From contig JAAAUF010000745.1 of assembly GCA_015499985.1 (NCBI GenBank), positions 1 to 20,827 on the forward strand: a DNA stretch of 20,827 nt, given 5' to 3'. This DNA is from Haplosporangium gracile (lineage: Eukaryota > Mortierellomycota > Mortierellomycetes > Mortierellales > Mortierellaceae). The notes beneath the pieces are model-generated. The model did no database searches. It had not been told where the DNA came from and saw only the letters and a list, made by a program, of their open reading frames with translations. The position numbers were made by a program, and so were the translations under genes. This document shows positions 1 through 10,232 of this stretch, one piece after another (positions within the stretch are counted from its first letter, which is position 1; each line of letters opens with the position of its first letter).

Positions 1-157
1 TCACACACACACGCCCAGCTCAGTTCCCTTCTTTATTCACCCATCACCCATTATCCTCACCACAACCACCTTTTGTACCGCACCTTTCCACATTGACACA
101 CAACCTCACTGAACCACATTTCATAGCAGCGCTACCTACACGCAACTTTGATTCACC
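1..157 (+). promoter_or_regulatory. 5' leader of the TOG gene, with a short CA repeat at the window edge
   Basis: This stretch lies directly upstream of the TOG start codon. It is C/A- and pyrimidine-rich, starts with a short (CA)n run at about 2-12, and has no ATG before the assigned start at 158. It probably represents 5' UTR and proximal promoter. I see no TATA box. The window cuts the promoter off. Confidence 0.4.
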
Positions 158-3100
158 ATGGACGAGTATGGATCCGCTCCAGAAGAAAATTTCACCGCGA
201 TCCCCGTCCAGGAGAGGCTCGACCACAAGGTAACAATCATTTGTGCCCAACACGAAAATAAAGTGAATGTGCCCTTTTTTGTGCGCCTTGTTCCCTGTTC
301 CAACAAAGACTAAAACCACTTCATCGGTCCATGTCAATATAGAACTGGAAAGCACGCGTCTCAGCATACGAGGAACTGGCAAAGCTCTTCAGGACAAGTG
401 TTGAGGACTCAGACTTTAGGCGCTACGAGGGGTCGCTAAAAAAGATTGCTCTTGACTCGAACGCAGTCGCTCAGGAGTCAGGATTGACCACTCTCATTCA
501 ATTCGTCGAGAATGCACCAGATCCCAACAGGTAGGAAAAACAGGCCATATTTTGCAACAAGAAGAGACGAACACCGGCCAGAAGAAGAAAAGCGATACTC
601 ATAACAAAAACAACGTTAACCTTTTTATGCATTGTTTTTGTAGGACAAAGAACGTTGTTGTGCCCGCAGTTGTCGAAAAGTGTCTCTCCTCCACGCGAGC
701 AGGAACCAAAGCCAAGGCACTGGAGCTGATTCTCTTATATGTCGAAGTCGATTCGGCAGACCCAGTGATTGTATGTAACCCTTTCTCGTAGCTGAAATTA
801 CCATAACTAGCCTCAGGCATCGTTTTGATAGTGCCCGAACATCTGACTGACTAACAAACACCACTTGTGCTTAAACAATTCAATAGGAGGATGTGCTACC
901 AGGACTGGACGCCAAGTTGCCCAAGCTAGTAGCTACTACAACCAATGTCCTGACGAGCATTATTCGGTAAAGCCATCCCTTCATTGCAACGCATTGAATT
1001 AAAAGCAGCCCTCCTAGAATTATGTGTACTAATCTGTTACCGTTTTTCTTCGCGTTATCGTCATCATCTTAGCACTTTTGGTATCAAGAACCTCAACGTC
1101 AAGCCTTTGGTGAAAAAGCTACCGCCGCTTTTCGGACATTCGGACAAAAACGTTAGAGCAGAAGCCAACGCTATGACAATAGAGTTGTACCGGTGGCTCG
1201 GAAAGGCCATCATGACATCACTTGAGGATCTGAAACCAGTTCAGCAGAAGGAATTGATGGAGGCATTCGAGAAACTGCCCGACGAACGACCAACACCGCA
1301 GCGATATCTCCGATCACAACAGGCAGAAATGGCAGCAGCCGCAGCCGCAGCAGAGGCAGGAGACGGAGGTGGAGACAATGCCGAAGCAGAGGATGAGGAG
1401 ATGGCTGAGGTCGATGCTCTGGATCTCTTTGACCCCGTGGATGTCAACGCTAAGATGGAGAAAAACTTCTATGAGTTGCTGGCGTCTAAGAAATGGCAAG
1501 AGAGGAAGGAAGCTTTGGATGCACTTTTGGTCCTTTGTAACTCTCCAAAGATTCTCGACAGCCATTACTCCGAGCTAGTCGGCGCCCTTGGGAAGGTAAG
1601 GGCTTTCTCCTCCCCCCTTTGCGGTTGGACATTTGCTCGTGTGATATATTATTGCTGACGTAAGGTTCGCTGTATTCACTGTCATATTATAATTTCACAA
1701 ATCTCTGTCGTTAGCGCATGGCCGATACCAACATCAACATTGTCATCGTGGCGGCCAACTGTCTGGAAGGTCTTGCTCGTGGATTGCGGGATAGCTTCAA
1801 CAAATACAAACCCTCTGTTGCAGGATTGGTCATGGATCGACTCAAGGAGCGTAAAGTCACTGTCGTGGAAGCCCTCGCAGGAGCACTGAATGCCATGTAC
1901 AGCACGGTAAGACCATCTCCGATTTCGAGAAATACTCATGCTCGATTTTATTCTCCTAGGCTCAGCAAAACATCTACTGACGCATAATGCTGCCTACTTT
2001 GTAGATTTCGTATGCAGAACTGCTGGAGGATACAGCAGCAAATGTGGTACACAAGAATCCCCAAATCAGAGCAGAGGTCATCAGATTGCAGGTCCATCGG
2101 TTGAAGGAGATCAAGATTGCGCCTTCGAAAGTGGAAATCAAAACTGCTTGCGAGATGTTGATCAAGGCCTTCGACGATGGTGACGCTACTGTCCGTGAGG
2201 CGACGGCGGAAGCTCTTGGTACACTTATGAAGTGCTGTGGTGAGAAACCGCTGCTGGTTTACACCGAGAAACTGGACGCAGTCAAGACAGGCAAGGTCAA
2301 GGAATACTTTGACAAGGCTGTAGTCAAGGCAAAGGCTGCCCCTGTGGCTGCCCCCCCCAAAGCCGCTTCAAAGGTCGTTACGGCCGCCAAACCTGTTCCA
2401 AAGGTACATATTGCTCATTTTTTTGGCTGCACAACAAATTAACATGTACCATTCTCCTTAATTAATTAACCATGTGGCTCTTTCTCACTATTAAATTCTT
2501 AGAAAGCGGTGCCAGCAGCAAAGGAAGTCGAGGCGTCTGCGGCAGCTCCAGCAAAGAAACCTCTAGGGAAGCCATCAGTCTTGTCATCTGCCAAGAAACC
2601 TGTCGCTAAAGCTCCTGCCGCCGCACCAACTGCCAGCGCAGCAGCCAAGAAGGTCGCACCTGTCGTAGGAGGAGGAGCAAAGAAGGAAGAGGAGCCACTG
2701 CGGTACAAGTTCTCAAGTGAAACGGCAGAGGAGCAAGCGGCCGACTTTTTGTCACCCGAGTTGATCGCCGAGTTTGGGGATTCTAGCTGGAAGGTGCGTC
2801 TGGAGGCCATGGAGAAACTGCATGAACTTGTTGACAGCAATCCAGGATTTGAGGCCGAGCTGATTACACGTGTTCTCGCCAAAAAGCCAGGTTGGAAAGA
2901 GAGCAACTTTCAGGTTACAACCAAACTCTATGGCATTCTCCAGCTTCAGTCGCAGAAGCTTCCTTCGTTCTCCAAGGCGTGTGCTGCCTTGACAATCCCT
3001 GGTAATTTTCATTTGCCTATATGTGTGCGATAAACGTTAGAACTAACTCAGCACTCTTGCAGAATTTAACCGACATTTTTCATTCTTTTATACCTTCTCG

Positions 3101-6100
3101 TAATAGCGATGATTGACAAGATGGGAGATATCAAGTTGAAAAAAGCAGCCGGAGACTGTTTGACAGCATATGCAGAGGCACTCTCGCTCCAGTTTGTTCT
3201 TAGCCAATCATATGATCCTCTGAAGAAGTTAAAGGCACCCAAGGCTCTCGCCGATTCACTGGTTTGGATTAATCAACAGCTGGAAGACTTTGGTATTTCA
3301 GGTCTCGCTATCCGCGAGCTGATCGAGTTTTTGAAGTTTGCCTTGGGAAGCGCAAATGCCGCAGTCCGCACTAACGCCGTCAGCGTTCTTGGAATTCTGA
3401 GACGCTTTATCGGACCAGGTAAGGCCTTGTGGGTCAACAAGTTACACATGTCAAATGAAGTTTGATGATGGGAAATTAACTGACAATTCCCAATTATTTT
3501 TTTCTTGTATAACATAGGCATTCGGTCGTTCGTGGAAGACTGCAACTCGGCGTTGTTGGCAGCGATTGACGCAGAGTTTGCCAAGGTGGCAGACATGGAA
3601 CCACCACAGGTGTCCAAGGGAGCAGTGGAGGAGAGTGCTGGTAGTGCCGCGGTGGAGGAACTTTTCCCCAAGGTGGATATCAGCAATCAGTTTACATCGC
3701 CACTACTGGAGGAGTGTGGTGACGCCAACTGGAAGGTGCGCAAGGAGGGTCTGGAAAAGGTTACAGCCATTGTCGACGCCAACAAACGCATCAAGCCCAA
3801 CCTCGGAGGGCTCCCAGGAGCATTGAAGCTGAGGCTCGCTGACAGTAACAAGAACCTGCAGATTTTGACGATGGAGATCTGTGCCAGCCTTGCCGTGGCC
3901 ATGGGCAAGCCTTTCGACAAGTACGCCAGGATTTTGTGCGCCAATGTCGCCAGTTGTCTCACGGATCAAAAAGACAATGTCAGGAGCGCATCGATTGCTG
4001 CGTTGGAGGCGTTTGCCACGCAATCGGGTCTGGACTCGCTCGTGTCGTCTCTGGCAGTCTCTCTTGTCACCAACTCACCTACATTGCGTAAGGATCTCCT
4101 GGTTTGGTTGACTTCGTTCTGTAACGGAGCCAAGGAACGTGATGTGACGCTTCCGGACTTGACGCCTCTTGCCCCACCTGTTCTACAGTGCTTGCAGGAC
4201 CGTAGTGTTGACGTTCGCAAGGCAGGCCAAAACTTCCTGCCAATTTTGATGGCCAATGTCGGGTACGACGCCATCGTGTCCAAGTGCAGCGATCTCAAGG
4301 GCGCCGCCAAGTCGGCAATCATGCCCATGCTCGAGGCTGCTAAGCCTGCCCCTCCTCCTCGCCCTCCATCTGCGGCGGGAGCTGCCAAGGCACCCCCGCC
4401 CGAGAGAGGAGCATTAAGCACTTTGCCCAGTTTGGCCCGCCCAGGAGCGAAACCCGGTGCACGCCCCGCTACTGCCCTCCCCGGCGCCCCTTCCAAGATC
4501 GGCGCTGCAAAGCCGGCAGCAAGCGCTCTCCCCACCATGCCTGGACCACCCAGAGAGCAGCAATCATCTCCCATCCCAACCTTGCCTACGCTTCCTTCAT
4601 TACCAGGACCTGGGCAGCCCTCGGGGCTCATGGCACCACGATCGCGCCTGACGCTGAAGAAACCCGGCCAGGGCATTCCTCAGCCTATGGAGTCAGGAAT
4701 TCCAGGAGCGCCAGCACCACGTGTGTCTCGACTTCAGGACATGCAGCCAGAGTACGACGAGTTTTCAGCCCCTCCTCCTAGCAACGGCATGGGCATGAGT
4801 ATGGGCATGCAGCAGCGATCCTTCGATCCTATGGAAGGTGTTATCCAGACATCACAGTCTTTGAACGGATTGCGGTCCATCGGTGGTGGTAACATGGGCG
4901 GCATGGGCAACATGGGAAACGGTCTGCCGATGGGCAATAACAATATGAACCAGCCTTTGCCGACGATCGTTGTTCCTCCATCTGCTCAAATCAAGCGCCT
5001 CTCTGTATCAGGAGGCGACAGGAGAGGTGAAGCAGCTATGGACTACCTTGTGACCCAGATCACCAGCGACGACGCATCTCAGAGTATCGACGCGCTGAAG
5101 CAGCTGGAGAAAGCGCTTCATGGGCCTCTTGATCCTATCATCCCCCACATCAACGACCTCGTTAACGCTCACACACTACAGATTCGTCTCGCCTACACTG
5201 GACTTGAGCAGAGGAACAACTCTACAACGCGTGTCTGCAAGCATTTGGTGAACTCGCTCGTCAGCATCTTTTCCAACAAGCAGCTAGCTAGCAAGGTTCA
5301 ATCAGATCCACTCTATAACCTACTTCACGAATTGGCCAGTCGACTCTTGGACAAGAACCTCGACAAGGTAGAGAGTGGCCAGCAACTCGCCAAAGCCCTG
5401 AATGTTACGATGGTTAAGGTACTCGAGAACAGCAACCGCAACGCCACCTTCAGCGCTCTGTTGTTGATCCTGGTCCGTTGTGCACAACCGCTTCGGTCGA
5501 TGGAAGATTCCGCCCAGCAGGCCAAGTTTGGTGATCTCATTATGAAGTGCATCTGGAAATTGACCAAGACGATCAAGGAGTGCGTCGCAGCCGGAACTTT
5601 AAAACCCAACGAGCTCCTTGCGGACATGAACGACTTTTTGGTCTCGATCTCGCCTCCCGACTGGAAGCGACGTGCGCAGGAAGGTGTGCCTCTGGGAGAT
5701 ATGCCGCTGAGAACCGTCAAGACTGTCCTGGTCGAGTTGTCTTCGGGTATGGGCGATGAGGTGTTCAACCATCTGGATTTGATCCAGGACCCGACAAGGT
5801 CCGCTATCCATCAGTACCTGGTACACATGACTGGATCCAAGAAGCGTCCAATTACTCAACTCAACAACACTTCGCCTCAACCACTCGCTGCCAACGCGGG
5901 ACGTGATCGAATGTCCACCATTGGAGCCATGACCAACCAGAACCTGAGCGCCCACAACATGCTTCAGCAACAGCAACAACAGTCGCCGCTACAGCAGTTC
6001 AGGACATCACCCCAGTCGCCACAGTTCCAGCACCAGCAACAGCACCAGCAACAGCACCAGCAACAGTTCCAACAGCAGCATCAGTCGTTGTCACCAATGG

Positions 6101-7529
6101 CATCTCACCAGGCAGCGTTCGGAAACCAAGTCCAGCTGCAACAAGGATCTCCGACTGGATTTGGCGCGCAACCTCAGCAACCTCAAAACGATTTTGGTGG
6201 CGCGGGCATCAACTCTCATCGCGTTAGCATGACCATGGCGCCATCACCTATGCTGAGTCTTGGCGGTGGTGTTAAAGGCATTAACGACAACAAGAGCGTT
6301 GAAGACCTTTCAGTCGGCAAGTCCGAGACCGAGATGAACAGTCGACTTACCCAAATCTTTACAAAGATCGGAACCAGAGAGGAGACCAAGCAGGTACGCA
6401 CATTCACCTAGGGACTACATTTAGTGGTGTCGCTATTACAACATTTGTTGTTTTCTTTGGCTACTAACATCAGTACTTTGTTTTGTGTTCTATATTATAG
6501 GGCATTATCGACCTGTACCAGTTCCAAAAGATGTACCCAAACATGGAGTCCAAGGTCAATGCGCAATTGGCCAAGACGGGAACGTTCTTCCAGAGTTATA
6601 TCCGTCGTGGACTTGCCAACCTGGATGCAGAAGCCAATGCAGCCAGCTCTGGTGGTTCAGCGACCAGCTCGATCAGCGGCCTGAGCGGATTCATGGGAAG
6701 TTCTGCTTCGCCTACAGTGAGGGCACGTGAGATTGTGGATGCGGCTGCCAAGAAGCGAGAGAGTGTGATGTCGATGGCCAGTAGTGAGAGCAGTGGAGTA
6801 GCAGATCCCTCTGAGTCTTACAAGGATCGCCTGGCGCGTTTGCAGCAGATGTTTGGATACAAATCGGTAAGAAACTCGTTAAAATGGGATTGTGTGAATG
6901 ATTGTAACGATTAGTTTCTCAGACTTCCCTTTGTTTTGTATGTGTTACTCGCGTAGGAGTCCAAGACACCATCACCAGTGAATGATCACCACGAGACATT
7001 GAGCAGGGCAATGGATGGTCGCGACAGCCCCATTCAGAGCCTTCGTCAACAGCAGGAATTGGACTATCAGCAGCATCAATTGCAGCAACAACAGATCTTA
7101 GCTCAACACAGTCGATCTCGGCCCTCGTCCATTTATCAGTCGAACTTGACGCCTTCAAGCACACCCACCGCGACCTCTCCTTACCAATCTCACTTTAATC
7201 TTCATCCGGAAGGGAACAATGGCTATTCGTCCCCTCTTAATGGAGGAGGAGTAGGTGCCGGAGGGTCATTAATGTCGATGGCGGGTATGTCACCTTCGAT
7301 GGCAGCGCCACCACCATCACTGCAGTCGCTACAAGAGTCGATGGCAGCCAAAGAGAGGGCACAGACGGTGGCATTGATGAAGGAGAGACTTGCCAGGATG
7401 AAGACTCAGACTCTGACTTCTTCTCAGTTGGCGCTGCAGCAGTTCCATCAGCAACAGGCATCGGGGTCTGAGCAGGGACATAGCAATAATGGTAACAGCC
7501 ATGGAGGGCCTAGCAATCAGTACTTTTAA
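158..7529 (+). CDS. XMAP215/Dis1-family microtubule polymerase (multi-TOG, Stu2/Alp14/chTOG-like), 12 exons
   Basis: Predicted 2068-residue protein that binds tubulin and speeds growth at microtubule plus ends and organising centres. Exons: 158-229, 343-530, 644-770, 887-966, 1073-1595, 1715-1906, 2005-2403, 2503-3001, 3107-3418, 3518-6393, 6501-6866, 6957-7529; all introns are GT..AG and phases agree. The start ATG sits in a strong context (ACCATGG). Four TOG domains are visible: about residues 15-240, 272-500, 594-826 and 842-1070. Each opens with the helix carrying the tubulin-contacting Trp (W26, W297, W623, W869). Linkers are Glu-, Lys/Ala/Pro- and then Pro/Gly/Met-rich. Residues about 1299-1570 match the C-terminal helical domain (TOG6-like) of chTOG, and 1737-1805 match its conserved tail (SRLTQIFTKIG, then FFQSYIRRGL). 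A Gln-rich tail ends in a short charged helix near 1999-2033. No TOG5 was recognised. The family call is secure; individual exon borders are hand-made. Confidence 0.95.
4360..4990 (+). other. Disordered Pro/Gly/Met-rich linker of the TOG protein, with two SxIP-type motifs
   Basis: This part of exon 10 encodes residues about 1079-1289, between the fourth TOG domain and the C-terminal helical domain. The first half is Pro/Ala-rich and basic. The second half has Gly-Met-Asn repeats (4786-4950). Two SxIP-like tetrapeptides occur, SPIP at residue 1148 and SGIP at residue 1190. In other plus-end proteins such motifs dock on EB1. Human chTOG has a TOG5 domain in the equivalent place; here there is only low-complexity sequence. 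Confidence 0.7.
5958..6210 (+). repeat. Gln-rich (CAG/CAA) coding repeat with a 12-base tandem unit
   Basis: Codons here are mostly CAG and CAA, giving a polyglutamine-like stretch at residues about 1612-1696 of the TOG protein. The unit CACCAGCAACAG (His-Gln-Gln-Gln) repeats three times in tandem at 6031-6066. Mixed CAG/CAA codons suggest a tract kept for its protein sequence, although length variation between strains would be expected. A second Gln-rich patch lies at about 7045-7110, in the last exon. Confidence 0.85.
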
Positions 7530-8008
7530 ACAATCTACACTTGTAACAACACTCTATTACCTAAGGAAACGGCACACAATAAAAACATATAAATACGTAA
7601 CCATTTTCAGGAGGTATGAAGGGTGGGGTGCAGGTGAAAGGTTCAGGGACAGGGAGGTGCGGGCGTAGGAAATGTTAATTTGTGTCTCTGTTTTCGCACG
7701 ATGGCGGGTTAGAGAGGAAGGTTTATGTGGTTCTTGTATGTACTAGACGCGAAGTGATAAGAGTACGAGAAAGGAAGTACTAAGAGACGGAAATTATGCA
7801 CAGACCATTGACGTGCTTCCTCTCATGACTGTTGGGTGTGCTTTTGCTCAATGTTATCATTCTTCTTTTTATTTTCTTTCCTTTACCCTCTCTCTCGCTC
7901 CCTTTTTCACTCACTCCAACTCCACCACCATCATCATCGCCCTTAATACCACCACCACCCTCCTCGCCGTATATTCTGGCGGACCCTTCACCAACTAAGA
8001 ACATAGAA
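7530..8008 (+). promoter_or_regulatory. Spacer between the TOG and SET-MYND genes: 3' UTR, G-rich patch, pyrimidine-rich promoter
   Basis: The left end holds the 3' UTR of the TOG gene. A G-rich patch with several GGG runs lies at about 7619-7670. From about 7850 to 7975 the + strand is almost all C and T, then CAC/CAT repeats. Such pyrimidine tracts are common just upstream of transcription starts in filamentous fungi, so this is the likely core promoter and leader of the SET-MYND gene. I see no convincing TATA box near the start codon and no coding sequence. Confidence 0.5.
7578..7583 (+). terminator. Candidate poly(A) signal (AATAAA) of the TOG gene
   Basis: A perfect AATAAA lies 49 bases after the TAA stop of the TOG gene and is followed by A/T-rich sequence. 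The position suits a fungal polyadenylation signal. No transcript evidence is available here. Confidence 0.5.
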
Positions 8009-10024
8009 ATGATTCTCAAGACAGAACCCAGCTCATCCGTCTGTGATAGCAGCAGCGGCCTGCCTTGCGATTCCTCTATTGTCACCAATCACGATACTAC
8101 TATCGAGGCTCGGAAACTAACGTTGACTGGATTTGAAAATAAGATGAACGAGCAGCAGGACCGCAACCAAGGAAGAGATTTTGGGGAATATTCAATGACG
8201 GCGACGACGACGAGACCCTCGGCAGGGGACCAGGAGGGTTGTATGACACCCGATCATTCAACAGTTCGACCGTTCAGCGACAACCTTCATGAACATGGCT
8301 CTCATAGTATCAACGACAGCATAAGCAACTACCAGGCCAAGCGACAAAAGCGGGCCAGCGTATTCTCAATGACAACACCAAGTATGCCGGTCGGCGGCAA
8401 CGACAACGACAACGATGAAGGCGCAAGCCGTATGGTGAGGAGGATCGAGACCCCTGACCGTGGGAGAATTATGATGGCCCGGTTCAAGATTTCCAAGGGC
8501 ACATTCTTGTATCGTCTTGCTGCACAGGCCGATGTCTGTGATACCGCGAATCGAACTCGACGGTGTGCTTCTTGCCTTAAGCGGGTTTCTCATGGTCCGG
8601 TCGAGGAGATTGAGGTGGCAAAGGGAGGAGCGAGTGAAGGAAGAGGTGTTGGTGCTGGTAGTGCTGATGCTGGTTATGGGTGTGAGGGCTGTGGAGAGAT
8701 TTGGTACTGTGATCAATCCTGTGCGGATAGGGACTGGGAGGTCTTGCATGCGGCCGAGTGTCGGTTCCTCAAGGCCCTCTACCAAGGCGTTCCTTCTACC
8801 ACCTCGGACGAGGAGGACGCGGAAGAGGTAGCATGGATGGCATCAGTCGGCAACCCACACCGAGAGGCCGTCACCCGGTTCTCACAACAGGGGTTCGAAC
8901 CCTATACCCAAGATTACTGCCGAGTGCTGATTCGAACCCTCACCCATCGTTTTCACGAGTTCACCGACCCTCCTCTGTCGATCCAACACGGTGCTAGTCC
9001 AAGCGACCCGCCGTACTTGGCATCAGCGGATCCTGACCAGCCACAAGGACCATTACCGTATTCGAATGTCGAGGACCTGGTGATGAATCGGGCGAGTTTT
9101 TCGAGGGACCAGGTCGAGGGAGAATTTCGGAATGTAGTGCGGATCTTGGATGCGTTCCAGAGTCATCTCGAGACCTATTATCTGCCGCGGCAGCATCATC
9201 GGTTCCTTCGCCGTCATCGTCAACAGCAGCAAGGAGCTGGAGCTGGAGTTGGAGCTGGAGCTGGAGAAGGGAACGCGCAGAAGCCACCGCGGAGACTTTT
9301 GGAGACGGAGTTGATGAACCTGATCATGCGGGAGGAATGCAACTCATTTGGACTATACGAGTACCCTCCTCTCACCCTTTCTCCTGCCACCATCAACGCG
9401 GAGGCAGGAGACAGAGGAGAAGGAGGAGACAACTCAAAGATCTGCTACGCACTTGGTCTCTTCGTCCGCCACCACCTCTATGGATTCAACCACTCCTGCA
9501 GCCCCAACCTGTTCCATGTGGCCCACAACAACCAGCTCCTGTTGTACGCTGCGCGCGATATCCTCCCCGGGGAGGAGATCAATATCACATACCTTGAGTT
9601 CGGGCCCCATTACCGTATCCCCCCTCCAGGAGCAGGAGCAGGGGATGACAAAGATAAGGAGGAAAGAAAGAGGAGGAAGGAGGCGTTTGAAAAACGGAAG
9701 CGGTTCTTGAAAAGTCATTTTCATTTCGAGTGTGGGTGTGCTCGTTGTACCTATGAGGCTGCCCTCTATTCCTCTCCCTCCAACGAACACGATGACAACG
9801 CAAAGATGGTAAAGGGACTGACAAAGGAGGAGGACCGATTCTTGAGAGAAGGTTTGAGTTGTGAGCGGGAGGGGTGTTTTGGATTCTATGCTCCTCCTGC
9901 CGTCCTTCGCTCCAGACAAGACAACGACGGCGACAGCGACGATAAAGGTAGTGACAATGTCGATGAAGGATCAGAAGTGGGTGGACGATGGGGTTGTGTT
10001 GCCTGTGGTTGTCTCCAGTCGTAA
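8009..10024 (+). CDS. SET-MYND domain protein lysine methyltransferase (SMYD/Set6-like), single exon
   Basis: Predicted 671-residue protein that should transfer methyl groups from S-adenosylmethionine to lysines of histones or other proteins. The layout is a split SET domain. The first SET segment (GR at 151-152, then a KGTFL strand) is followed by a MYND zinc finger: C186, C189, C225, C228, C234, C238, H247, C251. The SET core follows, with NHSCSPN at 494-500 (cofactor pocket) and GEEINITY at 521-528. A post-SET C-x-C-x2-C lies at 575-580, and the last Cys pairs are near the C-terminus. Residues 1-145 are polar and probably disordered. The MYND loop is enlarged, and a Gly-Ala repeat (about 409-421) precedes the SET core. 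No long TPR-like C-terminal domain follows, unlike animal SMYD1-3. The first in-frame ATG after the upstream stop was chosen. Substrate unknown; Set5/Set6 are the nearest yeast relatives by architecture. Confidence 0.88.
   Translation: MILKTEPSSSVCDSSSGLPCDSSIVTNHDTTIEARKLTLTGFENKMNEQQDRNQGRDFGEYSMTATTTRPSAGDQEGCMTPDHSTVRPFSDNLHEHGSHSINDSISNYQAKRQKRASVFSMTTPSMPVGGNDNDNDEGASRMVRRIETPDRGRIMMARFKISKGTFLYRLAAQADVCDTANRTRRCASCLKRVSHGPVEEIEVAKGGASEGRGVGAGSADAGYGCEGCGEIWYCDQSCADRDWEVLHAAECRFLKALYQGVPSTTSDEEDAEEVAWMASVGNPHREAVTRFSQQGFEPYTQDYCRVLIRTLTHRFHEFTDPPLSIQHGASPSDPPYLASADPDQPQGPLPYSNVEDLVMNRASFSRDQVEGEFRNVVRILDAFQSHLETYYLPRQHHRFLRRHRQQQQGAGAGVGAGAGEGNAQKPPRRLLETELMNLIMREECNSFGLYEYPPLTLSPATINAEAGDRGEGGDNSKICYALGLFVRHHLYGFNHSCSPNLFHVAHNNQLLLYAARDILPGEEINITYLEFGPHYRIPPPGAGAGDDKDKEERKRRKEAFEKRKRFLKSHFHFECGCARCTYEAALYSSPSNEHDDNAKMVKGLTKEEDRFLREGLSCEREGCFGFYAPPAVLRSRQDNDGDSDDKGSDNVDEGSEVGGRWGCVACGCLQS
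9233..9269 (+). repeat. Short (GGAGCT)n coding repeat encoding Gly-Ala
   Basis: About six copies of a hexamer close to GGAGCT, one changed to GGAGTT, encode an alternating Gly-Ala/Val run inside the SET-MYND protein. It lies in a flexible insertion before the SET core. It is preceded by a short CAG run encoding Gln, so this insert looks like a region of replication slippage. Confidence 0.8.
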
Positions 10025-10232
10025 CTTCTTTCACTCTTTTTTATCCTTGTTTCTTTTCTCATTTTTATCCAAAATACATACCTTCTTGACTACAGTCGAA
10101 TTATATGATTTTCATTAATGTAACGACATGTCTGCCACAAAAGTGATATGCAAAAATGGTATTATTTTTTCCTTCTTTCGAGGAATTGGTCATATACGAC
10201 CTTACTCTTCTCCCTGTCTCTCTCTACCTAAT
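10025..10232. other. Convergent 3' spacer between the SET-MYND and ArgJ genes
   Basis: Both flanking genes end here, leaving 208 bases for two 3' UTRs. The sequence is A/T-rich with T-runs. I found no canonical AATAAA on either strand, so both genes presumably use variant signals. Their transcripts may overlap tail to tail. No coding potential is seen. Confidence 0.5.

Noticed and set aside
3966..4676. 236-codon minus-strand open frame, Gly/Ala/Arg-rich
   Set aside because: It is antisense to exon 10 of the TOG gene over TOG4 and the Pro-rich linker; its composition mirrors the Pro/Ala codons.
7832..8008. In-frame hydrophobic extension ahead of the SET-MYND start, resembling a signal peptide
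   Set aside because: It has no ATG, only a TTG, and its Leu/Phe/Pro/Ser content follows from the CT-rich promoter tract. A nuclear or cytosolic SMYD enzyme needs no signal peptide.
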